From positions 1-64,000 of the forward strand of contig NZ_BCWY01000056.1 of the NCBI RefSeq assembly GCF_001894825.1: a stretch of DNA of 64,000 bases. The letters are read 5' to 3'. Positions 19,283 to 27,191 of the stretch are shown here, in pieces. The notes under the pieces were generated by a model that was not told where the DNA came from, did not search any database, and saw only the letters and a list, made by a program, of their open reading frames with translations. The translations under genes and the position numbers were made by a program. The first letter of the stretch is position 1; each line of letters starts with the position of its first letter. This DNA is from Rhodococcus jostii NBRC 16295. Lineage in GTDB: Bacteria > Actinomycetota > Actinomycetes > Mycobacteriales > Mycobacteriaceae.

Positions 19283-19301
19283 ACTATAACGGTTTGGTCA
19301 C
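19283..19301 (-). promoter_or_regulatory. Leaderless promoter of copy A
   Basis: The minus strand has TATAGT (+ strand 19283-19288) ending 6 nt before ATG 19276, preceded by AACCG and GTGACC. Almost the same block precedes copy B at 20823-20841, so the promoter was duplicated with the gene. Confidence 0.6.
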
Positions 19302-19354
19302 GAACGGCGCGTTGACCCCTCGCGGGATCAGCCTTCGTTATATGGAGCTGGTGG

Positions 19355-20815
19355 TCAGAGCCCTGGAATCCGGGGAAGCTCCGGCATGGGGAGCGGCGCG
19401 GGCGGAGGAATCGTCGGCAGCTGAATCTGCGGCATGCCCGGAATGAGCGGGGCAGGTTCCGGCGTGGCCGACGGAGCCGACGTATCGGACGGCACAGCAC
19501 TCGGCGTCTCGGCGGCCGCCGGCGCCTGCGTCGGACTCGGCGTCTGTATCTGCGCCTGCGTCTGCGGCTGGTACGTGGTGCGGACCTCGGTCTGCGGCGG
19601 GATCACCGGCTGCTCCTCGACCGCGGACGGTTCAGCTTCCGCGGGCGGGTGTACTTCCGCGGTCGTCGTGGGCTGCGCCGGCGCTGCTTGCTGCGCGCTC
19701 GGCGCCTGCGTATTCGACTGCGTGGCGGCCGGCTGGGCCTCCTCCTCCGAACCCTGCAGGAGGTCGGTGCCGACACCGAGGCCGAGGCCGACAGCAGCGA
19801 TCACGGCCACGGCACTGCCGGCGAGGACGAGACCACGGCGCTTGCGTGCCGGTGCGGGCGCATCGTCCGACAGCGACGCCGGCTGGGACTCGAACTCCGG
19901 CTGGGGCTCTGGTTCGAGCTCAGGCTCGGGCTGCGGCGTCACCGCGCCGACGAACTCCTCGGACACCGGGCGGGCCAGCAGGGCCGCGCCCTCGGCCGCC
20001 ACCAGCTCGGGCTGGGCGGGCACGATCACCGGAAGGTCGAGCCAGGACTCCATGATGGAGGTGACCAGCGGAATGTGCGCACCGCCGCCGATCAGAACCG
20101 CGGCGTCGGGGACGCGCCCCGAGCGGCGAATGACCTCGCGGGTCAGGCGCGCCGACGTTTCGACGGGTCCCACGATGAGCGAATCGAAACCGTCCTGCGA
20201 CAGCAGGAGAAGTCCGCCCTCGCCCGGCATGCACACCGCGCCGTTGGTGGACAGCTGCTCCTTCGCGTCGCGGCACCGCGCGGCGAGCGCGAGCGCGGCT
20301 GCCGCGTCGGCGGGGTGAGCGAAGCGGTGCAGTTCGAGTTGGTTGTCACAGATCAGCCGGTCGACGAGGTCGCCGCTGATCTGATCCGAGCGTGCCGAAC
20401 TCAGCACCATGCCGGTGTCCCGGTCGACCACGGTGACGGTGAGGCCCGAACTGCCGAGGTCGTAGAACACGAGCGTCGAGTGTTCGCCGAGTTCTCCGGA
20501 CATCTCGAGCATCTGGAGCGCGGCCGTCACTTCGGGAACCATCTGAAAGTTGCCGATCTGCAGGCGGGCCATCGCCGCCTGCACGGCACCGGCCTGCGCG
20601 TCGTCCTGATAGGCGACGCCGATGGCCTGCACTTCGTTGATCTCGTCGCGCTCGGCGAGCACCGTCCCGATGGATTCGGCAGCCAGTTCCGCCGGCCGTT
20701 CGAGTGTCGCGGTCACCGACCGCGATTGGAAGGTCGGGGTTTCGAGGCTCACGGCGTCGTGGCACGCGAAGCGCACGGCGCTGGCGCCTACCGAGACACC
20801 GAGAACTGAAGTCAT
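19355..20815 (-). CDS. Membrane-anchored Hsp70/actin-like ATPase, copy B
   Basis: 486 aa, paralogous to copy A along most of its length. ATPase motifs: VFYDLGSSGLTVTVV and VLIGGGAHIPLV; the first phosphate motif again lacks Asp (GVSVGASAV). An acidic Pro/Glu linker (about 293-320) and a basic stop-transfer-like PARKRRG precede a transmembrane helix (about 328-350). The outer part is longer than in copy A, rich in Gln, Thr, Pro and Ala, and ends PLIPGMPQIQLP...LPRIPGL. The start ATG 20815 is chosen because TATAGT lies 7 nt upstream and the N-terminus then matches copy A; ATG 20854 would add 13 residues. Confidence 0.75.
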   Translation of the reverse strand: MTSVLGVSVGASAVRFACHDAVSLETPTFQSRSVTATLERPAELAAESIGTVLAERDEINEVQAIGVAYQDDAQAGAVQAAMARLQIGNFQMVPEVTAALQMLEMSGELGEHSTLVFYDLGSSGLTVTVVDRDTGMVLSSARSDQISGDLVDRLICDNQLELHRFAHPADAAAALALAARCRDAKEQLSTNGAVCMPGEGGLLLLSQDGFDSLIVGPVETSARLTREVIRRSGRVPDAAVLIGGGAHIPLVTSIMESWLDLPVIVPAQPELVAAEGAALLARPVSEEFVGAVTPQPEPELEPEPQPEFESQPASLSDDAPAPARKRRGLVLAGSAVAVIAAVGLGLGVGTDLLQGSEEEAQPAATQSNTQAPSAQQAAPAQPTTTAEVHPPAEAEPSAVEEQPVIPPQTEVRTTYQPQTQAQIQTPSPTQAPAAAETPSAVPSDTSAPSATPEPAPLIPGMPQIQLPTIPPPAPLPMPELPRIPGL

Positions 20816-20822
20816 GCCGCCG

Positions 20823-20841
20823 ACTATAACGGTTCGATCAC
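20823..20841 (-). promoter_or_regulatory. Leaderless promoter of copy B
   Basis: TATAGT (+ strand 20823-20828) ends 7 nt before ATG 20815. The upstream AACCG and GTGATC match the promoter of copy A. The remaining gap up to 21037 shows no clear gene. Confidence 0.6.
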
Positions 20842-21037
20842 GGGTTGCGCTCATGGAGCAGACCGGGCGGCACGTCAGACGCTTTCAGGGCGTACCCCTG
20901 TGACGCACATCGGGTTCCGTGCGAGACCTCGACACCGCAACCTACGGAATCCGCACCACGCCGCGACGTGTCCTGGTGGTCGACAAACACGGCGACGGCG
21001 TACACCTCGTGCCTGGGCCCGCCCGGCCGCGATGCCG

Positions 21038-21724
21038 TCAGTCGGTTGCGGCGAGGTGAGTGTCGAACCACTCCAGTGTTCGCGCCCACCCATCCCGGGC
21101 GGCTGCCTCGTTGTACACCGCGGGCCGGTCGTCGCAGTGGAAGCCGTGTTCGGCGTCCGGATAGCGGACGATCTCGGTGTCGACGGACGCGTCGGCAACC
21201 GCGGCGCGCAACTCCTCGACGTCCTCCGTCGGAATTCCCTTGTCGCGGTCGCCGAACAGTCCCAGCCACGGCGTCGCGAGCTGCCCGGCGGCATCGAGCT
21301 GCGACGGGTAGCCGAAGCGTCCCTTCGCGATGCCACCGCCGTAGAACGACACCGCCGCCCCGAGGTTGCGGCGCGAGGCAGTCTGGAACGCGACCGTCCC
21401 GCCCATGCAGAACCCGACGATCGCGGTGTTCCGCGGGTCGATCGAGGCCGCCGACAGCGCCGCGACGGCCCCGTCGACGTCCTCGTCGATATGTGCCGCG
21501 GTGAGCTCACCCATCAGCGGCATCGCCGCCTGCAGGTCGTCGTAGTCCAGCACCGGATCCCCGCTGCGGTGGAACAGGTGCGGCGCGACGGCGTGATACC
21601 CGGCCGCGGCGAAACGACGGCAGACGTCGACGATGTGCTCGGTGACACCGAACGCTTCCTGGATGACGACGACGCCCCCGCGGACAGGACCTTCAGGGGT
21701 GATGCTGGTGAGTGGTGTGGTCAC
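21038..21724 (-). CDS. Dienelactone-hydrolase-family protein
   Basis: 228 aa. The Cys-Asp-His triad of dienelactone hydrolases is visible: nucleophile in GFCMGG, Asp in LFGDRDKGIP and His in DAEHGFHCD; the N-terminal EAFGVTEHIVDVCRRFA segment is also typical. It likely opens a lactone or ester ring in a catabolic pathway. The start ATG 21724 follows the end of the monooxygenase-type gene by 11 nt, so the two form an operon with this gene second. Confidence 0.85.
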   Translation of the reverse strand: MTTPLTSITPEGPVRGGVVVIQEAFGVTEHIVDVCRRFAAAGYHAVAPHLFHRSGDPVLDYDDLQAAMPLMGELTAAHIDEDVDGAVAALSAASIDPRNTAIVGFCMGGTVAFQTASRRNLGAAVSFYGGGIAKGRFGYPSQLDAAGQLATPWLGLFGDRDKGIPTEDVEELRAAVADASVDTEIVRYPDAEHGFHCDDRPAVYNEAAARDGWARTLEWFDTHLAATD

Positions 21725-21735
21725 GGAAGACGACT

Positions 21736-22029
21736 CTAGGAAACCGGCTTCAGCGTGTGAATTGCCGGTGCCCCGGCGAGGTGCTCACCGAACGTGCCGA
21801 GCGCAGCCTGGAAGTGCGGCGACTGCATGTGCGCGTCGAGCGCCTCCTGACCGGTCCACACCTCCACGGTGACGAAGGTTCCGGCGACGGCGGTCGATTC
21901 GAACACCTCGTACGAGATGCAGCCCTCTTCCTTGCGGCTCTCCGCCCCCAGCGCGGACAGTCCGTCGCGGACGGTGTCCTCGGAGCCGGGCTTGGCAGGA
22001 ATGGTCGCTACGACATGCAGATCGGACAT
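21736..22029 (-). CDS. Antibiotic-biosynthesis-monooxygenase-domain protein (YgiN-like)
   Basis: 97 aa, one ABM dimeric alpha-beta barrel domain: MSDLHVVATIPAKPG start, EEGCISYEVFES, FVTVEVWTGQEALDAHM and SPHFQAAL. Such proteins act as cofactor-free quinol monooxygenases or in oxidant defence. ATG 22029 has AAAGGGAG just upstream. It is the first gene of a two-gene unit with the dienelactone hydrolase. Confidence 0.8.
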   Translation of the reverse strand: MSDLHVVATIPAKPGSEDTVRDGLSALGAESRKEEGCISYEVFESTAVAGTFVTVEVWTGQEALDAHMQSPHFQAALGTFGEHLAGAPAIHTLKPVS

Positions 22030-22090
22030 CGACTCCCTTTCGTGAACGCCACCTCGTGTGGCCCGTCTCACGTAAGCACAGTTGGGTCGG

Positions 22091-22588
22091 CTAGGAAACC
22101 CGAAGTCGCGTCAAATAATCGGCGACTCTCGGTTCGTCCCAACCGTGCGCCTCCCGGAGTCCGTCCGCGATGGTCGCGAGATAGGCGGGCGCCGGCGCGT
22201 TCCGGGCGACGACGTCACCGCGGGCCCGGGTGGTGAACGTGCACATGAGGACCCCGTCGCGGGACCCGAGCGTGACCAGACGGTCGTAGCAGGCGGGTTC
22301 TTGCGCGTGGATGTCCTCGAACTGTTCCTGCGTCACCAGGAAGGCGCGGGCCGCGACGGTGCCGGGCGCGTCGGGGTCGTAGAAGGCGCGGCCGCCGCCC
22401 CAGATCCGCGACTCTCCCGCGAAGAACACAGAGCCGGGAATCTCGACCGGTATCGACTCGCGGGGAGCGCTGCCGTCGCGGGCGCCGGCGTGCACGAGGT
22501 TGCCCCCGGCCGGGCAACCACCACGCAGGTAGCAGGTCAGACGCGTCGTCGCCATGTTCGATCCATAGCTGACGTACCAGATCAGCAC
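22091..22588 (-). CDS. Gamma-glutamylcyclotransferase-like protein
   Basis: 165 aa. The YVSYGSNM signature near the N-terminus and the FAGESRIWGGG-AFYDPDA region match the gamma-glutamylcyclotransferase/AIG2-like fold, whose members handle gamma-glutamyl or similar amide substrates. Homologues are sometimes labelled histone deacetylase, which this sequence does not support. GTG 22588 is placed 7 nt after a TACGGT hexamer, consistent with a leaderless start. It is divergent from the SDR gene at 22620. Confidence 0.65.
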   Translation of the reverse strand: MLIWYVSYGSNMATTRLTCYLRGGCPAGGNLVHAGARDGSAPRESIPVEIPGSVFFAGESRIWGGGRAFYDPDAPGTVAARAFLVTQEQFEDIHAQEPACYDRLVTLGSRDGVLMCTFTTRARGDVVARNAPAPAYLATIADGLREAHGWDEPRVADYLTRLRVS

Positions 22589-22595
22589 ACAAACG

Positions 22596-22601
22596 ACCGT
22601 A
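22596..22601 (-). promoter_or_regulatory. -10 element of a leaderless promoter
   Basis: On the minus strand TACGGT ends 7 nt before GTG 22588 with no Shine-Dalgarno. The opposite gene (ATG 22620) has only a weaker CAAGAT hexamer 6 nt upstream. Confidence 0.45.
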
Positions 22602-22619
22602 CTCGGACAAGATGGTCAC

Positions 22620-23528
22620 ATGAGTCTTCTCGGCGAAGTCAAGGGTTGGCGCAGCGGGTCGCGAAAGCATCACCGCCTGCGGAACCTCGACGGCACACTC
22701 GTCGTCGTCACCGGCGGGGGCAGCGGGATCGGGCGAGAGACGGCGTTGGCGTTCGCCTCCGAAGGCGCGGTCGTCGTGATCGCCGACCGCGACCTCGAAT
22801 CGGCGCAACAGACCGCAGACCTCATCAACTCCGCTCAGATGAAGGGCGGCGGCGCCGTGGCCATCTTCGGTGGCGGCTCCCACGCCTATCAGGTGGATGT
22901 CGCGGTGGAGGACGATGTCCAGCGTTTCGCGGAGCAGGTGCAGTCGGAGCACGGCACGCCCGACATCGTGGTCAACAACGCCGGAATCGGATACTCGGGC
23001 ACATTCACGAAGACCCCGCAGAAGGATTTCGAGCGGGTGATGGATGTGAATTTCTGGGGAGTCGTCTACGGGTCGCGCGCCTTCTCGCAGCAGATGATCG
23101 AACGCGGAACGGGCGGGCACATCGTCAACCTGTCGTCCGCCGCCGCGTTCACCCCGCAAAAGCAACTCACCGCGTACGCGACGAGCAAGGCGGCGGTCTT
23201 CATGCTGTCGGACTGTCTCCGAGCCGAATTGGTGAACCACGGCATCGGCGTCAGCGCCATCTGTCCCGGGCTGGTGCACACCAACATCGTCAAGGCCACC
23301 GACTTCGCCGGCACCACACCGGAGGAGCAGGCGAAGAAGCGGGACCGCACCGACAAGCTCTATCGCAGACGCGGTTTCACCCCGGATCGGGTGGCGACGC
23401 AGATCGTCAAGGCGGTCAAGTCCAACAAGGCCGTCGTTCCCGTCACGCCCGAAGCGAAGTTCGGCCGTGCGCTGAGCCGCCTCGCCCCGGGCAGCATGCG
23501 ACTCGGGGCCCGCTTCGACCTCGGCTGA
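22620..23528 (+). CDS. Short-chain dehydrogenase/reductase
   Basis: 302 aa. Classical SDR motifs: cofactor-binding TGGGSGIG, NNAGI, the catalytic Ser in LSSAAAF and the YATSK pair (Tyr, Lys). A 10-20 residue basic N-terminal extension (WRSGSRKHHRL) and a longer C-terminus set it apart from minimal SDRs and recall those fused or associated with alpha/beta hydrolases in actinobacteria. It reduces or oxidises an unknown alcohol/carbonyl. It converges with the next SDR, with only 3 nt between stops. Confidence 0.88.
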   Translation: MSLLGEVKGWRSGSRKHHRLRNLDGTLVVVTGGGSGIGRETALAFASEGAVVVIADRDLESAQQTADLINSAQMKGGGAVAIFGGGSHAYQVDVAVEDDVQRFAEQVQSEHGTPDIVVNNAGIGYSGTFTKTPQKDFERVMDVNFWGVVYGSRAFSQQMIERGTGGHIVNLSSAAAFTPQKQLTAYATSKAAVFMLSDCLRAELVNHGIGVSAICPGLVHTNIVKATDFAGTTPEEQAKKRDRTDKLYRRRGFTPDRVATQIVKAVKSNKAVVPVTPEAKFGRALSRLAPGSMRLGARFDLG

Positions 23529-23531
23529 CCC

Positions 23532-24371
23532 TCAGGAGGCGGTCGCCTTCACCCGGCCGGTGTAGGCGTCCATGCTGTGGTACACACCGAGCCGGTCGGC
23601 CAGACGGTCCCAGGCACGCACCGGCAGCACGGCTTTCGCCACCCGCGACAGATACAGTGACCGCGGCAGCATCAGCAACGGCGTCCCCCGGGTCATCGCC
23701 CGCCACGACCGGGCCGTGACGTCTTCCGGGCTGAGGATCGGCGCGAACAGAGGATTCTTCACGCCGTCGAACATGCCGGTGGAGATGTAGCTGGGGCACA
23801 CTGTGGTCACCTTGACGTGACCGTGCCCGGCCTGGACCAGCTCGAGTCGCAGCGAGTCACTCCAGCCCAGGGTGGCCCATTTCGACGCCGCGTACACGGC
23901 CATTCTCGGCGTCGCCACCGTTCCCGCCGCCGACGCGATGTTCAGGATGCGGCAGTCCCGGCCGCCGTCCTCGATCATCGCGGGCAGGAACTCGTTGGTG
24001 ATGTACATCGGCGCGAGCGTGTTGACGTCCATCACGAATTTCGTGTCGGACTCGTGGTCGTGATCCCAGAAGTACTTGCCGCGCACCACACCGGCGTTGT
24101 TGACCAGCACGTCGGGACGCCCGAATTCGTTCCGTACCTCGGCGGCCGCCTTGCGGACGGATTCGAGGTCGGCGACGTCGACGACCTGCGCGCGGACGGC
24201 ACACCCTGTGTCGCGCAGTTCCTCCGCCGTGCGTTCGAGGGCGTCGGCATCGATGTCCCACAACACCACCGCGCCCGCACGGTCGGCGGCGGCGAGTCGG
24301 GCGAACAGACGTCCCATCCCCATCGCCGCGCCGGTGATCAGGACCGTCGTGCCCGCGGCCGAGAATCCCAC
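23532..24371 (-). CDS. Short-chain dehydrogenase/reductase
   Basis: 279 aa. Motifs: TGAAMGMG cofactor loop, DVAD adenine-binding acidic residue, NNAGV, IASAAG with catalytic Ser, and YAASK. The C-terminal region is extended (PRSLYLSRVAKAVLPVRAWDRL), as in retinol-dehydrogenase-like SDRs that touch the membrane. The start is GTG 24371, 1 nt after the stop of the SRPBCC gene upstream, so the two are translationally coupled. Confidence 0.88.
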   Translation of the reverse strand: MGFSAAGTTVLITGAAMGMGRLFARLAAADRAGAVVLWDIDADALERTAEELRDTGCAVRAQVVDVADLESVRKAAAEVRNEFGRPDVLVNNAGVVRGKYFWDHDHESDTKFVMDVNTLAPMYITNEFLPAMIEDGGRDCRILNIASAAGTVATPRMAVYAASKWATLGWSDSLRLELVQAGHGHVKVTTVCPSYISTGMFDGVKNPLFAPILSPEDVTARSWRAMTRGTPLLMLPRSLYLSRVAKAVLPVRAWDRLADRLGVYHSMDAYTGRVKATAS

Positions 24372-24372
24372 G

Positions 24373-24759
24373 TCATGCTCTCCTTCGGTCGGCGCCGGCG
24401 GGCTCGTAATACAGGGTTTCGATCCGGTCCTTCACCGCGACCTGTGCGCGTCGCAGCGCCTGCCACACCACCGGTGCGGCCACACCGCCGAGGAGCTGTC
24501 CGGCGGGCCTGCCGGGAGAGTGATAACGGAACTCGACGGTGAGCTCCGTTTCGTCGGGGCTCAGCGCCTCGAACGTCCAGACCGATGCGTGCACGCCATG
24601 GTCGGCGTCGACGACGAGCCGGCGTCCGGCCTCGAACGTCGTGACCCGGGCGCGGGACGGCAACGACGCCGGAATCAGCGCCGTCTCCGGGTCGCTGAGG
24701 TACTCGAATGCCATCGCCGGCGGGACGACGATCACCGTGGTGCTGCGCAACCCGATCAT
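24373..24759 (-). CDS. SRPBCC-family (START-like) protein
   Basis: 128 aa. The N-terminal TTVIVVPPAMAFEYLSDPE and the later VWTFEALSPDETELTVEFRY are typical of polyketide-cyclase/SRPBCC proteins that bind hydrophobic ligands in a helix-grip pocket. ATG 24759 gives the usual domain start; no ribosome-binding site is obvious and an upstream start in the same frame is possible. It is co-transcribed with the SDR behind it and divergent from the TetR gene, whose operator-like palindrome (24852-24867) lies between. Confidence 0.7.
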   Translation of the reverse strand: MIGLRSTTVIVVPPAMAFEYLSDPETALIPASLPSRARVTTFEAGRRLVVDADHGVHASVWTFEALSPDETELTVEFRYHSPGRPAGQLLGGVAAPVVWQALRRAQVAVKDRIETLYYEPAGADRRRA

Positions 24760-24851
24760 CGAATGCCCGGACCTGCGGGGGTCGGACAGGCAGAGCTGAA
24801 TGGACAAGGCGGATATCCCAACGTGTCGACGTCCGAGCGGCAAATGTGTGT

Positions 24852-24867
24852 GGTACATCGGTGTACC
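24852..24867. promoter_or_regulatory. Palindromic operator candidate for the adjacent TetR protein
   Basis: GGTACA-TCGG-TGTACC, a perfect 6-4-6 palindrome in the divergent gap between the SRPBCC/SDR unit and the TetR gene. Position and symmetry fit a TetR binding site. Confidence 0.5.
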
Positions 24868-24910
24868 GCATACTGGAGACGCTATACGGAAACGCCGCGA
24901 CAGGGAAGAC

Positions 24911-24916
24911 TACGAT
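24911..24916 (+). promoter_or_regulatory. -10 element of a leaderless promoter
   Basis: TACGAT ends 8 nt before ATG 24925; the nearest AGGGAAG is too far away (16 nt) to act as a Shine-Dalgarno. Confidence 0.4.
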
Positions 24917-24924
24917 TCGATTCG

Positions 24925-25590
24925 ATGACAAACCCCCAGCAAGATGCAGGTGACGGGCGCGCTGCCCGTTGGCGCGGGCAACGCGAGAAGCGGCGCTCGG
25001 AGTTCGTCGAACGGGCCCTCGTCGCCATCGCCGAAGAAGGCCCCGACGTGTCGGTCGCGACGATGGCCGTCTACGCCGAGGTCGCACGGACCCGCATCTA
25101 CCGGCACTTCGACGACAGCGCCGACCTCAAGAACGCCGTCGCCCGGCGGATCGCCGCGATGATGCTGATCGAATACGCGCCCGTGATCACCACCGAGGGC
25201 ACGCCCCACGACATCCTCACCCGGGCCGCGCGCACCCACCTCGACTGGCTCACCACCCACGCCAATCTGTACCGCTACCTGATGTCGTTCTCCCCCGCGA
25301 CCGAGGAGGTGCGGCGGGCGATCAGCACGGCGGTCTCCGACATGCTGCGCCCCTACCTGGACGCACTCGGCGACCCGGGCACCGCCACACCTCTGGGCAA
25401 TGCACTGATCGGGATGGTCGAATCCGTGTCTGCGGAATGGATCGAACGACCGGGCGACACCGACGCGGCCGCACTGACCGAGCAGCTGGCCGCGTGGGCA
25501 TGGGCGTTGGTCGACACCACCATGCGCCGGCACGGGGCCGTCCTCGACCCCGACAGCCCCCTACCGGCCCCCGACGCCCTCCGCACGTGA
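24925..25590 (+). CDS. TetR-family transcriptional regulator
   Basis: 221 aa. The N-terminal helix-turn-helix (RRSEFVERALVAIAEEGPDVSVATMAVYAEVARTRIYRHF) is followed by a helical ligand domain. It probably represses itself and the divergent SRPBCC/SDR unit through the palindrome at 24852-24867. The stop codon lies inside the left arm of the hairpin at 25581-25632, shared with the convergent thioesterase gene. Confidence 0.85.
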   Translation: MTNPQQDAGDGRAARWRGQREKRRSEFVERALVAIAEEGPDVSVATMAVYAEVARTRIYRHFDDSADLKNAVARRIAAMMLIEYAPVITTEGTPHDILTRAARTHLDWLTTHANLYRYLMSFSPATEEVRRAISTAVSDMLRPYLDALGDPGTATPLGNALIGMVESVSAEWIERPGDTDAAALTEQLAAWAWALVDTTMRRHGAVLDPDSPLPAPDALRT

Positions 25591-25632
25591 GTGGGAAAGC
25601 GTGCCGGAGCACACATTCGCACTCACGTGCGG
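25581..25632. terminator. Long hairpin carrying both convergent stop codons
   Basis: A 13-bp perfect outer stem (25581-25593 with 25620-25632) continues as an imperfect stem to 25604/25609 around a CGGA loop. The left arm holds the TGA of the TetR gene and the right arm the TGA of the thioesterase gene, both in a GTGAGTG/CACTCAC context. It is probably a bidirectional terminator, although no T-run is present. Confidence 0.65.
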
Positions 25633-26072
25633 GACCAGCGGGTCAGGTACTCGCGCTCGGTGGCGGTGATGCGGCGTAACCGCTGGGCGTCGACATCCGC
25701 GACGGCCATCTGAGTGGTGGCGGTGACGGCCGGCGGGTCGGTGAGCGCGACTCGGGCACCCCGGACCTCGTAGCCGATGGTGAAGTCGACGGCCCGGTGC
25801 TTGGCGATCCACATGGTGATCCGCAGCGGACTGTCGGAATGCCGCAGCTGGGCCCGGTACTTCACGTGGATGTCGGCGATGAACGCGCTCGTGATGAGCG
25901 ACGAGTTCTCGCTGCCCTCGCTGAGCAGCCAGTCGATCCGGGCCTCTTCGAGCAACGTCACCATCCGCGCGTGGTTGATGTGCTGAAAGGCGTCCATGTC
26001 GGACCATCGGACGGTCACGAAGGCGTCGTAGCCGACGAAGGCGGCAGGGGTGTCGGTCACGATGGACATCAT
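25623..26072 (-). CDS. Acyl-CoA thioesterase, 4HBT hotdog family
   Basis: 149 aa. The hotdog motif VRWSDMDAFQHINHARMVTLLEEAR carries the catalytic Asp of 4-hydroxybenzoyl-CoA-thioesterase-type enzymes; ADIHVKYRAQLRHSDSPL follows. It hydrolyses an acyl-CoA, the chain being unknown. Start ATG 26072 or 26069 (AGGGG upstream favours 26069). Its 3' end is in the shared hairpin. Confidence 0.82.
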   Translation of the reverse strand: MMSIVTDTPAAFVGYDAFVTVRWSDMDAFQHINHARMVTLLEEARIDWLLSEGSENSSLITSAFIADIHVKYRAQLRHSDSPLRITMWIAKHRAVDFTIGYEVRGARVALTDPPAVTATTQMAVADVDAQRLRRITATEREYLTRWSRT

Positions 26073-26094
26073 CCCCTGCCGCCGTCGGTGGAAC

Positions 26095-27009
26095 TCACGC
26101 GATGTCGCGCAACCAGTTCCTCAGCCACGTCGTGGCGGGCGTGCCCGCTCCGTCGACCGCGTAGCTGGTGTAGTCCTGGTGAGCCTGCGACTTGTAGAAC
26201 TGCTCCAACTCGTCGATGCGCTTCTCGTTGGACTGCTCGTCCAGCTGAGCCATCAGCGCGGGGACACCGCCGACCGCGAGGATGTCGTTCCAGATCGCGA
26301 GCGCCTCCTGCTGGTAGCGACCGAACAGGTTCGGCGTCGGATCCGACGTCTGCGCGAGGAACCCGGCGAGCCGCGTCACGAAGTCTTCCTTCGGCGTGGA
26401 GCAGTACAGGTCGCCGTACGCGCAGAACGTGCGCGTGTTCTGGCTGACCCAGCCGAACCCTCCGATGCGGGGACCACCGGCGCCGCTGCCGGCGACAGCC
26501 GGTCCGACGAGGGCGTCGGTCGGCGACCGCCGCGGATCGGAGACGAGTCCGACGGCCGCGATCTTGTCGGCGGGGACGACACCGAGGCCGGTGCCGATCT
26601 CCGCAGCGAGATCACCCGCGGCGTCGGCGCCCTGGCTGTACCCGATGATCGACAGCTTCGTGTCGGGGCACTGCTGCGACATCGACGACAGCATGCCCTC
26701 GGCGTTGCTGACCGCTTGCGCCTTCGAGCGCCCGTACACCTCGGACTCCCACGGGAACGCCGTGGCGGCGTACGTGACGTAGTCGGTGCGGATCGACGAC
26801 GGCAGACCGTTCGTCACCGCCGACAGCAGACCCGGCGTGGGCCTGACATTGTCCTTGGTGGACGTTTCCCACGTCCCCGGAATCGCAACCACATACAGGC
26901 TCGGGCAGGGGTCCGCGTTCGCTACTGCGCTCGTACCCACCACACCCGACGCAACCGGGATGGCCGCCGCAGCAGCCACTGCGGTCAAGAATGCGATAAC
27001 CCGTCTCAT
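26095..27009 (-). CDS. Secreted cutinase-family serine esterase
   Basis: 304 aa. A signal peptide (MRRVIAFLTAVAAAAAIPVA..., cleavage near ANA-DP) leads into a cutinase-like domain with the nucleophile in IIGYSQGADAAGDLA and paired cysteines (DPCPSLYVV, SQQCPDTK, TFCAYGDLYCS), as in the mycobacterial Culp proteins, which cleave lipid or mycolate esters outside the cell. ATG 27009 has GAGG 8 nt upstream; ATG 27015 is only 2 nt from it. The C-terminal about 70 residues are helical and extend beyond the minimal cutinase. Confidence 0.85.
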   Translation of the reverse strand: MRRVIAFLTAVAAAAAIPVASGVVGTSAVANADPCPSLYVVAIPGTWETSTKDNVRPTPGLLSAVTNGLPSSIRTDYVTYAATAFPWESEVYGRSKAQAVSNAEGMLSSMSQQCPDTKLSIIGYSQGADAAGDLAAEIGTGLGVVPADKIAAVGLVSDPRRSPTDALVGPAVAGSGAGGPRIGGFGWVSQNTRTFCAYGDLYCSTPKEDFVTRLAGFLAQTSDPTPNLFGRYQQEALAIWNDILAVGGVPALMAQLDEQSNEKRIDELEQFYKSQAHQDYTSYAVDGAGTPATTWLRNWLRDIA

Positions 27010-27141
27010 TGCCATGGCCTCAACCCTGTTCTCCCCTTCGTCGTCCCGCAGACGGGATGCTGCCAGGGCGACGTGACCTAAAGATGCACGATCGGTAAAT
27101 GAACGTTACCGACCGAACGTGACCCCCGCACGATAAACCGA

Positions 27142-27169
27142 CACCCCGGTAGGAAAACCTACCGGGGTG
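27142..27169 (-). terminator. Rho-independent terminator of gltBD
   Basis: A perfect 12-bp stem (27142-27153 with 27158-27169) around a 4-nt A/T loop, 23 nt past the gltD stop. A moderately T-rich stretch follows on the minus strand. Confidence 0.75.
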
Positions 27170-27191
27170 CGGATTGTACGAGCAGTTACAG

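Noticed and set aside
20919-21059. A 46-codon + strand ORF (GTG start, VRDLDTATYGIRTTP...) in the gap before the dienelactone hydrolase
   Set aside because: The sequence looks partly protein-like, but there is no ribosome-binding site, it overlaps the 3' end of the opposite gene, and no family was recognised.
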